Shown: piece by piece, positions 1-8,126 of the stretch | Layout: every line of letters starts with the position of its first letter | Position numbering within the stretch: position 1 is the first letter of the stretch | Assembly (NCBI RefSeq): GCF_014333425.1 | Contig: NZ_JACRYT010000007.1 | Span: 81,982 to 145,981, forward strand | Direction: 5' to 3' | From: Zhenpiania hominis | GTDB lineage: Bacteria > Bacillota > Clostridia > Peptostreptococcales > Anaerovoracaceae | DNA: 64,000 nt | Program-made: the position numbers and the translations under genes | Notes under the pieces: generated by a model | Database searches by the model: none | Told to the model about the DNA's origin: nothing | What the model saw: only the letters and a program-made list of their open reading frames with translations

Positions 1-78
1 CGTCTCCTCTCATTTTTCAGCCTGCCCTCTATACACGCGTATCGAAGCGTTTACAGACGACAGGCCTCCTTTTGTTTG
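1..78 (-). other. intergenic gap with ribosome site for an off-window gene
   Basis: This is the non-coding tail downstream of dapA. Read on the minus strand it ends at the window edge with AGAGGAGA, a good Shine-Dalgarno sequence with no start codon after it inside the window, so another gene of the same operon probably begins just past the left edge. dapB would fit, because dapA, dapF, lysC and lysA are present and dapB is not, but that is inference. Confidence 0.4.
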
Positions 79-954
79 TTATAACAGATTAATATCCTTC
101 ATTGTCTGGATCAGTTTTGCTTTTGTATCTTCTTCCATCGGGCACAGCGGCATCCGATATCCGCCGACATCCATGCCCACCAGATTCATGGCTTCCTTGA
201 TCGGAATCGGGTTGGTTTCGATAAAGAGGGCGTTGATGAAGTCCAAATAATATTTCTGCATTTCCGCCGCCTTCTTTACATCACCGTTCAGATAGGCCAT
301 CGCCATATCATGAGTCTCCTTTGGCAGTATATTCGCCAGAACCGAAATAATTCCCGCGCCGCCCATGGACATCAATGGAATGGAAATATCATCGTTTCCG
401 GAATACATGTTAAAGTCATCATTAATCAGTCTTGAAATCTTGGTAATAAAAGAAATATCCCCGCTGGCTTCTTTAATTCCCACAATATTCTTATGTTTAC
501 TGATTTCCGCCAGAGCCTCGTAGGTAAGGGAAACACCGGTTCTTCCCGGAACATTGTACACGTAAATCGGAATGTTTACCGCGTCCGCAACGGTGTAAAA
601 ATGATTTACCATACCGGATTTGTTGGTCTTATTATAGTATGGCGTAATAACCAGCAGAGCGTCCGCTCCCATTTTTTCATATTTAATACTCTGTTCCATA
701 GCGATCATCGTATTGTTGGAACCGCTTCCCACGATGATCGGAACTCTTCCGCCCGCAGCTTCAATGGAAATTCTCGCGATCTCATCTTCCTCTGTCACTG
801 TCAGGGCAGGAGTCTCTGCCGTGGTCCCCAGGACCAATATCGCGTCTGTCTGCTGCTGGATATGCCATTCGATCAGTTCACCCAGCTTATCATAATTCAC
901 GCTTCCGTCTTCGTGAAATGGTGTAATCAGAGCTACCATAGAGCCTGTTATCAT
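79..954 (-). CDS. dapA: 4-hydroxy-tetrahydrodipicolinate synthase
   Basis: This protein condenses pyruvate with L-aspartate semialdehyde in the cytoplasm, the first committed step of the diaminopimelate/lysine branch. The 291-residue length is normal for the DapA TIM-barrel family. The N terminus GSMVALITPF, the TTAETPAL loop, the YYNKTN segment, the tyrosine in YNVPGRTG and the Schiff-base lysine in GIKEASGD are all visible. The ATG start follows a GAGGAGG ribosome site about 9 nt upstream. It is the last complete gene of the lysA-lysC-dapF-dapA operon and so lies under the lysine riboswitch control at 4414-4706. The assignment is firm. Related aldolases such as NanA share the fold, but the gene context decides it. 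Confidence 0.97.
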   Translation of the reverse strand: MITGSMVALITPFHEDGSVNYDKLGELIEWHIQQQTDAILVLGTTAETPALTVTEEDEIARISIEAAGGRVPIIVGSGSNNTMIAMEQSIKYEKMGADALLVITPYYNKTNKSGMVNHFYTVADAVNIPIYVYNVPGRTGVSLTYEALAEISKHKNIVGIKEASGDISFITKISRLINDDFNMYSGNDDISIPLMSMGGAGIISVLANILPKETHDMAMAYLNGDVKKAAEMQKYYLDFINALFIETNPIPIKEAMNLVGMDVGGYRMPLCPMEEDTKAKLIQTMKDINLL

Positions 955-973
955 TTTCTTTTTCCTCCTCGTA

Positions 974-1792
974 CTATCTGTCCTGAATATAAGTACCTTC
1001 CGCGACTTTTACCGCGGGGCCGGTCATAGTCACTTCGCCGTCCGCCAGCTGTTCGATGATAAGCTCACCATAAGGCAGCTGTACGGTAACCTTCCGGTCT
1101 GTCTTGCCTTCCCGAATCCCCATCACCACGCTGGCGCAGGCTCCGGTTCCGCAGGCGTATGTAAAGCCTACACCCCGTTCATAGGTTTTAATTTCAAGGG
1201 TCGCGGAATCGATTTTCTTTACAAAGTTCACATTGGTTTTCTCGGAAAAAACAGGATGATTGGAAAGCTGACTGGCTGCTGTCTCTGATGGAAATTCCTC
1301 CACCCATACAACAGTATGCACGGTTCCCATAAAACAACTGCTGACCGTGAAAGCGCCTTCTGTCGTTTCCAGCCGTTGATTCAGAAAATTTTCCGCTCCG
1401 TTCAGAACACCGAAGTCCTGACACCGGAAGCTGGGCTTTCCCATCTGTATTTTTACAAGAAATGGGTCCGTACTGATCCGGTTTACAATCATTTCGCCTG
1501 CCAGAGTCTGCACGGGATAAGATTCTGCCGTCTGTATTCCGTTATCGTAGCAGAAGGCCGCGAAGCACCGGATGCCATTGCCGCACATGGGCGCCCGGCT
1601 GCCGTCCATATTGTAAAAGACCATTTCCAGCGCAGGCTCTTTCCGGACGACAATAAATCCGTCCGCTCCGATGCCGGTAGCCATACTGCATACGCTGACA
1701 GCAAGCCGGCTGTAATCCTGTCCTGCCACATCCGCCTCATCCGCAATAATAAAGTTATTTCCACATCCGTGGTACTTCGCAAATCGGATCAT
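974..1792 (-). CDS. dapF: diaminopimelate epimerase
   Basis: The protein interconverts LL- and meso-diaminopimelate, supplying the meso form to peptidoglycan and to lysine synthesis by LysA. Its 272 residues match the cofactor-free two-cysteine DapF family. The first catalytic cysteine is in the MCGNGIRCFA motif and the second in ACGTGACAS. The N-terminal KYHGCGNNF motif is also typical. The start is an ATG with AGGAGAC upstream. It lies 19 nt upstream of dapA and 29 nt downstream of lysC in the same orientation, which indicates one transcript. Nothing unusual is seen. Confidence 0.97.
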   Translation of the reverse strand: MIRFAKYHGCGNNFIIADEADVAGQDYSRLAVSVCSMATGIGADGFIVVRKEPALEMVFYNMDGSRAPMCGNGIRCFAAFCYDNGIQTAESYPVQTLAGEMIVNRISTDPFLVKIQMGKPSFRCQDFGVLNGAENFLNQRLETTEGAFTVSSCFMGTVHTVVWVEEFPSETAASQLSNHPVFSEKTNVNFVKKIDSATLEIKTYERGVGFTYACGTGACASVVMGIREGKTDRKVTVQLPYGELIIEQLADGEVTMTGPAVKVAEGTYIQDR

Positions 1793-1821
1793 TTGAAAGT
1801 CTCCTGTCTCTTCCTCGTTAT

Positions 1822-3033
1822 TTACAGTTCAAAAGCTTCCGCTAAAGCGATGGCCGCCTTGCTCTTCCATTCCATATCTACCGTTACAGAAATGGAAATT
1901 TCAGAAGTGGTAATCTGATAGTATTTAATATCGTTTGCCGCCAGCACGTTAAACACTTCGCTGGCTACGCCGGAGTGAGTCGCCATGCCTACGCCTACCA
2001 GAGAAATCATCGCCAGATCCTCTTCACAATCCACTGTCACGCCTTTGAAGATTTCTGCCGCGTCAATGCGTTTTTTCAGTTCTCTTCCCTGATCCCGGGT
2101 ACAGCTGAAAGATACGGAGCAAGTATCTTTTCCCATGCTCTGCTGGGAGATCATATCCACATTTATATCCAGTTCACCTAAAATCTTAAAACATTCCGCA
2201 ACGGTTCTGCCGTCGTTTTTAATGTTTCTCATGGTAAAAATTGTAACATCCTCCTGGATGCTCATACCTGTAACGGGCATTTCTTCTACTAATAAATTAT
2301 CGTTATTCATAATATATGTTCCTTTACTTTTATCCCTTTCCAATGCTTTACCTAAAAATAACTCAACACCGTATTTCTTTGCCAGCTCCACACTGCGCGT
2401 TTCCAGTTTATCCGATCCCAGATTGGCAAGCTCCATCATTTCTTCATAAGTGATAGAGGAAATTTTCTTCGCCTGCGGATAGATATCCGGATCAACGGTA
2501 TACAGACCATCGGTTGTGGAATACACTTCGCACGGCCATCCCAGCTGCGCCGCAATCGCTACTGCCGTAATATCCGCTCCGCCCCGTCCCAGGGTCGTCA
2601 CATCGCCGTCTTCGCTGGCTCCCTGGAAGCCTGCTACCACCGCGACTTTTCCCTGCTTAATAATCTCCTCTACATTCTCTGTATTAAGGGTTTTAATACG
2701 CGCGTGGGTATGGTAATCGTTTGTAATGAATCCCGACTGAAGTCCGGTCAAGGAAACTGCCGGCACGCCCAAATCGTTTAGCGCAATCGCCAGAAGCGCG
2801 ACCGACTGCTGTTCTCCGGTAGCCAGCAGGGCGTCCAGTTCTCTCTTCGGAATATCGCTGCTTACCTCCTGAGCCATTTTAATCAGACGGTCCGTCGTCC
2901 TGCCCATGGCACTGGCGACAATTACCAGTCCGTCTCCTTCCTGTCTTGTCTCTGCCACATGCCGGGCGATGGCTTTGATTTTGTCAATCGAATCGACACA
3001 TCTGCCATTATATTTCTGTACTACATTCATCAT
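1822..3033 (-). CDS. lysC: aspartate kinase
   Basis: The protein phosphorylates L-aspartate, the entry step of the aspartate-family amino acids. At 403 residues it has the short monofunctional layout: an amino-acid kinase domain (about 1-240) followed by two ACT domains (about 260-400). Visible motifs include KYNG near the N terminus in place of the usual KYGG, VVAGFQGA, TTLGRGGADITAVAIA, and the SLVGVGMATHSGVA segment of the second ACT domain. A lysine-specific feedback role is inferred from its place between lysA and dapF. Two ATG codons stand side by side at the start, and either could be used after the AAGGA ribosome site. Confidence 0.95.
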   Translation of the reverse strand: MMNVVQKYNGRCVDSIDKIKAIARHVAETRQEGDGLVIVASAMGRTTDRLIKMAQEVSSDIPKRELDALLATGEQQSVALLAIALNDLGVPAVSLTGLQSGFITNDYHTHARIKTLNTENVEEIIKQGKVAVVAGFQGASEDGDVTTLGRGGADITAVAIAAQLGWPCEVYSTTDGLYTVDPDIYPQAKKISSITYEEMMELANLGSDKLETRSVELAKKYGVELFLGKALERDKSKGTYIMNNDNLLVEEMPVTGMSIQEDVTIFTMRNIKNDGRTVAECFKILGELDINVDMISQQSMGKDTCSVSFSCTRDQGRELKKRIDAAEIFKGVTVDCEEDLAMISLVGVGMATHSGVASEVFNVLAANDIKYYQITTSEISISVTVDMEWKSKAAIALAEAFEL

Positions 3034-3046
3034 TCCTTATCCTTTC

Positions 3047-4330
3047 CTAAATTGTCAGTTGTTCATCCGCTTCCAGTCTAAGCTGGTCTTCATAGGTTTC
3101 CCGCCGCAGTACTCTGCGCGCTTTTCCGTCTTTGACGAACACGACCTCCGGTCTTCCCGCCCGGTTGTAGTTGCTGGCCATGGAATATCCATAAGCGCCT
3201 GCCGCGTAGATGACTAGGAGATCACCCTCGCAGACCGAGGAAGGAAGTTTCGCTTCTTTAATCAAAATATCTCCGGATTCGCAATTTTTTCCTGCTACAC
3301 AGAAGGTTTTATCTTTCGGCTCTCCCATGCGCGTGGCAATGTCACAACTGTATTCTGCCTGATACAGCGCCGGACGGATGTTGTCGCTCATTCCTCCGTC
3401 TACAAAGAGAAAATGTTTACTATCCGTATCTTTGGAAAATCCTACCCGGTACAGGGCGTACCCGGCTTCTCCCACAATGGATCTTCCCGGCTCGATCAGA
3501 AGCTTTTTCAGCGCAACGCCCTTTTCCGCAATCAGTGTTTCACAGGTGCGCGCCAGTATTTCTGCCATTTCCCCCAGGGGAATCGGTTTATCAACGGCAG
3601 TATACTTAATGCCGAATCCACCCCCTATGCTGAGGCAGCCCGCTGTAATACGGTACTGCTCTTTCATCTCTCTGATGAAGTCAATCATAATTTCCAGTGC
3701 CTTTTCAAAGCCCTCCGTCTCGGTAATCTGGGAGCCGATATGGCTGTGAAATCCTTTGAAAGTTACATATTCGCTGTTCAGAACCGGTTGAATCAATTCT
3801 GCGATTTCCTCTGCTTTTTTGATGGAAATTCCGAATTTGGAATCCGATCCGGAAGTGCGAATGTACTCGTGAGTATGGGCTTCGATTCCCGGGTTGACTC
3901 TCAGAAGAACGTCGATGGGACGTTTTAGCTCTGCCGCCAGATTGACAAGCCGCTGGCTTTCCATCCGGTTATCCAGTACAATGGTGCCGCAGCCCGCTTC
4001 CAGCGCCATGCGCAGTTCTTCTTCCGATTTGTTATTTCCGTGGAAATATACAGATTTCATATCCACGCCCGCCTGCTGCGCGCAGTACAGTTCTCCGCCG
4101 CTTACGACGTCCAGCCCCGCGCCGGCTTCTTTCGCTTTTTCGAAAATCGCCTTACAGGAAAACGCTTTCGCCGCGTAAACCACCTCTGTCTCGAATTTCT
4201 CCGATTTGAAATTACTTGTGGCTGCCGCAAACTGTCCTTCAATTTTTGCCTCGTCATAGACTAAAAGCGGTGTTCCTGAGACCTCTGCCAATCTCCGACA
4301 GTCGATGCCTCCGATTTCTAAGTTTGCCAT
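3047..4330 (-). CDS. lysA: diaminopimelate decarboxylase
   Basis: This PLP enzyme decarboxylates meso-diaminopimelate to L-lysine. The 427-residue protein has the fold-III alanine-racemase-like barrel. The PLP lysine is in VYAAKAFSC, the histidine in GFHSHIGSQ, the phosphate-binding stretch in SIGGGFGIKY, and the conserved EPGRSIVG and CESGD motifs follow. It is the first gene of the operon, and a roughly 380-nt leader with an L-box riboswitch precedes it. The ribosome site before the ATG is weak (AGAGAGAAA). The related carboxynorspermidine decarboxylases are excluded by the neighbours. Confidence 0.97.
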   Translation of the reverse strand: MANLEIGGIDCRRLAEVSGTPLLVYDEAKIEGQFAAATSNFKSEKFETEVVYAAKAFSCKAIFEKAKEAGAGLDVVSGGELYCAQQAGVDMKSVYFHGNNKSEEELRMALEAGCGTIVLDNRMESQRLVNLAAELKRPIDVLLRVNPGIEAHTHEYIRTSGSDSKFGISIKKAEEIAELIQPVLNSEYVTFKGFHSHIGSQITETEGFEKALEIMIDFIREMKEQYRITAGCLSIGGGFGIKYTAVDKPIPLGEMAEILARTCETLIAEKGVALKKLLIEPGRSIVGEAGYALYRVGFSKDTDSKHFLFVDGGMSDNIRPALYQAEYSCDIATRMGEPKDKTFCVAGKNCESGDILIKEAKLPSSVCEGDLLVIYAAGAYGYSMASNYNRAGRPEVVFVKDGKARRVLRRETYEDQLRLEADEQLTI

Positions 4331-4413
4331 GTGTGTTTCTCTCTTTTTCCTTTATCGTGTAAGTATATTTGGGTTTCGTTGATGTGCTTTCCGCAGGGCC
4401 CTCTGACTAAAAT

Positions 4414-4443
4414 GAAAAAAGTCAGCGGGCAATCCTCGCTGAC
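4414..4443 (-). terminator. riboswitch expression-platform terminator
   Basis: On the minus strand GTCAGCG pairs perfectly with CGCTGAC across a 9-nt loop and is followed at once by six T residues. It lies between the lysine aptamer and lysA, so it is the expected attenuator: lysine binding should favour it and reduce transcription of the whole operon. Confidence 0.9.
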
Positions 4444-4528
4444 TTCGAATAAACAGAATTTCGGGTGGCTGCTACGGCTCCGGATCCGCGTCTTTGCCTT
4501 GCCCTCTGAATGTCTTTCATGTCATATA

Positions 4529-4706
4529 AGGATAGCTCACCTGCTCTGGTATTCCAAAGCAGACAGTCATACAGCTATTAACTGCATGCCCACCGAAGTC
4601 CCATGCCTGGCGGCTTCGGTTCGGCGAAGGGTACCTCCAGATCAGGTCTCTGCCTGCCGACTCTCTGATCCTTCTTTTGCTTCGCGCCTCTATCAACTTG
4701 AGTTAA
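4529..4706 (-). ncRNA. lysine riboswitch (L box) aptamer
   Basis: Read on the minus strand, the leader contains the conserved L-box landmarks in order: AGAGGCGCGA near the 5' end, CCGAAG pairing arms with GGGACTTCGGTGGGCATGC, then CTGTCTGC and the closing GAGCTATCC segment. It sits upstream of lysA with a terminator downstream, the standard layout for transcriptional lysine control. Exact edges are by eye; the P1 ends may be off by a few bases. Confidence 0.9.
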
Positions 4707-4734
4707 GTGTACTAAATCTTTTTCCTTATTGCAA
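4706..4734 (-). promoter_or_regulatory. promoter of the lysine operon
   Basis: On the minus strand a -35 box TTGCAA (4729-4734) and a -10 box TACACT (4706-4711) are separated by exactly 17 nt. It lies immediately upstream of the riboswitch aptamer, so the transcript would start just at the aptamer 5' end. Confidence 0.7.
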
Positions 4735-4743
4735 GCCTTTTTT

Positions 4744-5199
4744 GTTATTTCATACAATTTTTTTGTTATAGCGTGTGGGTATGCGATAAATTTTACTGAT
4801 TTTTACTTCCCGCGTATACACCTGTCCCCGCGCCGTAACATTTTTCATTTTCACGCATTTGTTACTATTTTTTCAAGGCTCACAGGGATCGAGATCAAAA
4901 AAGCTTGGGGAAAAAGGCATTTTGGCCGTTTTCGTTCCCTACAAGCCGGTATTTTTTATCAACAAATTTAAATATCGTTGGTTTGTTTCACAGTAACTTG
5001 CGCCCGCAGCGCCCGGTTTGTATCCCACTGCCTTTCAAAGAGCTTTCTGGATACAAAACTTTCCCATTTATAAGGAACTATCTGCTCCAAAATCTACAAA
5101 TCGAGCGGATTTTCAAAAAATCGGACGCCGAAGTCCACAAATTTTGTATCCACTGGCCGTTTTTCAGCCGCTCAGGATACAAATCACGCTTTCGCTTTT
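4744..5199. repeat. intergenic gap with spaced inverted repeats
   Basis: No gene is supported here. The gap holds several palindromes. The clearest are two copies of the same spaced inverted repeat, TTTGTATCC at 5017-5025 facing GGATACAAA at 5049-5057, and again 5143-5151 facing 5175-5183; each has a 23-nt spacer. In the second copy the stem continues inward with GGC/GCC. Weaker dyads are GTAACA/TGTTAC (about 4837-4866) and a GGAAAAAGGC stem near 4910-4940. Confidence 0.6.
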
Positions 5200-5228
5200 T
5201 TGACAAGCCTGTCTGGAAATAGTATGAT
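5200..5228 (+). promoter_or_regulatory. promoter of the M20 amidohydrolase gene
   Basis: A consensus -35 box TTGACA (5200-5205) and a -10 box TATGAT (5223-5228) are separated by 17 nt. The GAAAGGA ribosome site and the ATG at 5253 follow at the expected distance. Confidence 0.85.
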
Positions 5229-5252
5229 GGTTAAAAACGAAAGGATTGCAAC

Positions 5253-6374
5253 ATGGATTATTTACAGCAGCTGACTCTTCACCGGAGAGAATTACATAAA
5301 ATACCGGAAGTCAACCGGGAGCTTCCGAAAACAAAGGCTTATTTGCGCTCGGTTCTTGACACGCTGGACTGCGAGATTACGGAAGTGATGGAGTCTGGGC
5401 TTTGCGCTTATTTTGACCGGGGTCGGGAAACGACCACCGCTTACCGGGCGGACATGGACGCGCTTCCGGTAACAGAAGCGAATACTCACGATTATATTTC
5501 CTGCCATGAAGGAAATATGCATGCCTGTGGCCACGACGCTCACATGGCCATGGTTCTTGCCCTGGCTCAGTATGTGGACACACAAAAAGACCTGCCCTGC
5601 AATGTCTTGTGCGTCTTTCAGCCTGCTGAAGAAACAACCGGCGGAGCGAAGGAAATCTGCGAGACCGGAGTTCTGGAGAAATACAACGTCAACCGCATTT
5701 TTGGAATTCACATGTGGCCGTTTGCCGAAGCCGGGAGCATCAGCAGCAAGCCGGGCCCGATGATGCCCCGCTCTTCTGAAATCACCATTGAAGTATTCGG
5801 ACGTTCTTCTCACGCGACGGCGCCGGAAAAGGGGATCGACGCGCTCTACATCGGATGCCGGTATATCGAGCAGGTTTATGAAAAGCACAGGCTTCTTACG
5901 CCGCCGAATCCGTCGCCGGAAGAACGGACCATTATTCAGATCTGCAAAATGGAAAGCGGTACAGCCCGCAACGTTATTTCCGGCTACAGCGATCTGCTGG
6001 GAACCATGCGCGCGTTTTCAGATACAGACTTCGCGAAGCTGGTGGGGATTTTAGAAGACACGGCTGTCGATCTCTCAAAAAAATATCAGTGCCGGATCGA
6101 AGCCCTGCACAGCGAAGGATACCCCCCTGTTGTCAATAACCCTGAACTGTATCAACAGATCCTGCCTTCCCTGCGCCAGGCTCTGAACTATCAGGAAATG
6201 GAAACGCCGGCCATGATTTCCGAGGACTATTCCTTCTACGGGCTGCGGGTTCCATCGGTATTCTTCTTTCTTGGAACCGGTACGGGAATCGCTCTTCACA
6301 GCAATAATTTTGACTTTGACGAAACTGTGCTGCTCCAGGGACTGGAATTATACAAGACTCTGTTAAAAGCATAG
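5253..6374 (+). CDS. M20 family amidohydrolase
   Basis: This is a zinc-dependent amidohydrolase of the M20D group (hippurate hydrolase, N-acyl amino acid amidohydrolase, N-acetyl-diaminopimelate deacetylase). The 373 residues have the usual two-domain layout. Metal ligands are visible in YRADMDALPV, MHACGHDAHMAM and QPAEETTGGAKE, followed by the dimerisation-domain motif GRSSHAT. It is cytoplasmic, with no signal peptide. It is transcribed divergently from the lysine operon from its own promoter. That position makes N-acetyl-diaminopimelate deacetylation tempting, but dapL/dapD-type partners are not in the window, so the substrate remains open. Confidence 0.85.
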   Translation: MDYLQQLTLHRRELHKIPEVNRELPKTKAYLRSVLDTLDCEITEVMESGLCAYFDRGRETTTAYRADMDALPVTEANTHDYISCHEGNMHACGHDAHMAMVLALAQYVDTQKDLPCNVLCVFQPAEETTGGAKEICETGVLEKYNVNRIFGIHMWPFAEAGSISSKPGPMMPRSSEITIEVFGRSSHATAPEKGIDALYIGCRYIEQVYEKHRLLTPPNPSPEERTIIQICKMESGTARNVISGYSDLLGTMRAFSDTDFAKLVGILEDTAVDLSKKYQCRIEALHSEGYPPVVNNPELYQQILPSLRQALNYQEMETPAMISEDYSFYGLRVPSVFFFLGTGTGIALHSNNFDFDETVLLQGLELYKTLLKA

Positions 6375-6390
6375 GGCGCGGATCGGCACT

Positions 6391-6876
6391 CTAGTCGGTC
6401 AGATCCGCCAGCGATGCTTCCGCCGCCCGCAAAAGACCGGAAGTCGGAACTTCCATCTGAATTCCGACTTTTCCGGCGCTTACCACAATGGTTTCCAGGT
6501 GCTCCGCGCTCTGATCGACCGCGGTTCGGAATTTCTTTTTCATCCCGATTGGGGAGCATCCGCCTTTTATGTACCCGGTCACCTTCGTGAGATCCCGCAT
6601 CGGGATCATTTCGATTTTCTTCTCGCCAAAATGTCTGGCCGCTTTTTTCAAATCCAACTCCTTACCCACCGGAATGGCGCACACAAAATATTCCCGGCTG
6701 GCGCCCTGAAGAACAAGAGTCTTAAAAACCTTCTCTTCGGGTATTCCGGCAGATCTTGCCGCGGATAGTCCATCCACAAACCCGCCGGACACGTCATATT
6801 CGTGAATTTCATAGGGAATTCCTTTTGCCTCCATGATTCGCGCCGCATTGGTTTTATGTTTTCGATTCTGAGCCAT
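6391..6876 (-). CDS. YbaK/EbsC-type aminoacyl-tRNA deacylase
   Basis: The 161-residue protein belongs to the YbaK family, which hydrolyses mischarged Cys-tRNA(Pro) in the cytoplasm. Family features seen are the N-terminal ALxxxGIPYEIHEYD-like strand, the VFKTLVLQG segment with the conserved lysine, DLKKAARHFGEKKIEMIP, and the glycine-rich KGGCSPIGMKKKF near the C terminus. The ATG follows AGGAGG, which itself overlaps the last codons of the upstream acetyltransferase gene, so the two are translationally linked. It is convergent with the M20 gene. The exact tRNA substrate is inferred from the family. Confidence 0.88.
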   Translation of the reverse strand: MAQNRKHKTNAARIMEAKGIPYEIHEYDVSGGFVDGLSAARSAGIPEEKVFKTLVLQGASREYFVCAIPVGKELDLKKAARHFGEKKIEMIPMRDLTKVTGYIKGGCSPIGMKKKFRTAVDQSAEHLETIVVSAGKVGIQMEVPTSGLLRAAEASLADLTD

Positions 6877-6879
6877 GCC

Positions 6880-7512
6880 TTATGCCTCCTTTACCAGATA
6901 TGTATTCACAAATCCAAACCGGGCCGACTGGACAATATCCACAATTTCAAATCCCAGGCTTTTATAAAAGTTCACATCCTCTTCCGTATTCGTAAAGAGC
7001 ATGATCGGCAGCCCTTGTTCCTTTGCGTACTCACACACATGTGACATCAGCTTTCTCCCCCGGCCCTGTTTCTGAAAGTCGCTTCTGACTCCGAGGAAGT
7101 CCGCATACAGATGGGGAGACGGCAGATCAATCCCCTTCTCCAATTCGTCCAGCTCTTCAAAAAGATCGATCCGCCGCCGCTGCTGCTCTTTCGTCATGCG
7201 CGCCATAGCGGATTGATACTCAGGGCTATAGCTGCCAGCCTTTTTATGCCGTTCTTCGGTATAATGCATTTCCTCCGAATGGACGAGACATACCCCTTCT
7301 CGGATTTCATGGTCCAAAGCGAATGCTCCGCCATATTCCATATCATAGGCTACATAGTACCGCAATGTCGCCTCCAGCGCCGCAGTCTTTACGGCCTTAT
7401 CCGGAAAGGCCTTCATCATCTTTGGATAATCCTGAAAAGCATCCATATAGGTCTGGATCAGCTTTTCCTGATCCGTTTTCTTTAATTTGTACAAACCCTT
7501 AATTTCCATCAT
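6880..7512 (-). CDS. GNAT family N-acetyltransferase
   Basis: The 210-residue protein has the acetyl-CoA-binding motif A, VRSDFQKQGRGRKL (R/QxxGxG/A), in its second half, followed by NVNFYKSLGF-like motif B (here VNFYKSLGFEIV). The N-terminal half, ending before LYADFLGV, is typical of the small-molecule acetyltransferases with a long N-terminal helical part. The substrate is unknown. It starts inside the 3' end of the next gene upstream (14-nt overlap at 7499-7512) and runs into the YbaK gene, so the three minus-strand genes form one transcript. Confidence 0.85.
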   Translation of the reverse strand: MMEIKGLYKLKKTDQEKLIQTYMDAFQDYPKMMKAFPDKAVKTAALEATLRYYVAYDMEYGGAFALDHEIREGVCLVHSEEMHYTEERHKKAGSYSPEYQSAMARMTKEQQRRRIDLFEELDELEKGIDLPSPHLYADFLGVRSDFQKQGRGRKLMSHVCEYAKEQGLPIMLFTNTEEDVNFYKSLGFEIVDIVQSARFGFVNTYLVKEA

Positions 7513-8032
7513 ATTCTTCCCTCATCAAAGAATGGCACAAAACATCTCTGATTGTACCGTCATAAATCTTATAAGCTCTGCGCAGCGTCCCTTCGTAGGT
7601 AAAGCCGCACTTGCGGATCACATTCTGAGATCGCTTGTTCTCCGGTCCGGTGCAGATACTGATCATCTCAAGTCCCATCTCCTCAAACCCATAACGTATT
7701 ACTTCCTTTGCCGCTTCCGTCATGAGCCCTCTTCCCCAGTATTCTTCGGAAAGCGAATATCCCAATTCCCGGCTGCGGATTCCCGGCCGGTATTTGTCTT
7801 CTTCAAGGCTGATCGTCCCAATCGCTCTGCCGCTTTCTCTGTCCCGGATTGCCCATACGCCGTTTGGAATAAACAGGGTTTTGATAATCTGCCTGGACTC
7901 TTTCACATCTCCGTGAGGCTTCCATCCCGCGTGTGGTCCCACATTTGGATTCTTCGCGTATTCGTAAAGATCCGCCGCGTCTTTTTTTCTCCACGCGGAA
8001 AGGAGCAGCCGTTGCGTTTCCAGTGTTTTCAT
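7499..8032 (-). CDS. GNAT acetyltransferase, RimJ/RimL type
   Basis: The 177-residue protein begins METQRLLL-like (MKTLETQRLLLSAWRKKD), the hallmark of the RimJ/RimL/SpeG-like acetyltransferase subfamily. Motif A is YWGRGLMTEAAKEV and the C terminus contains NVIRKCGFTYEGTLRRAY. These enzymes acetylate protein N termini or small amines; the substrate here cannot be told. It starts with an ATG after AGGGAGGAAG and has its own promoter at 8060-8088. It is the first of three overlapping minus-strand genes. Confidence 0.88.
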   Translation of the reverse strand: MKTLETQRLLLSAWRKKDAADLYEYAKNPNVGPHAGWKPHGDVKESRQIIKTLFIPNGVWAIRDRESGRAIGTISLEEDKYRPGIRSRELGYSLSEEYWGRGLMTEAAKEVIRYGFEEMGLEMISICTGPENKRSQNVIRKCGFTYEGTLRRAYKIYDGTIRDVLCHSLMREEYDGN

Positions 8033-8059
8033 AACTTCCTCCCTCTGGTTGCTGCTATT

Positions 8060-8088
8060 ACTATACCATTATTGTAGCCAATTATCAA
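8060..8088 (-). promoter_or_regulatory. promoter of the acetyltransferase operon
   Basis: On the minus strand TTGATA (8083-8088) and TATAGT (8060-8065) are separated by 17 nt. The start codon at 8032 and its AGGGAGG ribosome site follow. Confidence 0.7.
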
Positions 8089-8126
8089 AGAATCGCATAA
8101 ATTATCAGTGAAAGGGGTATGTATCA

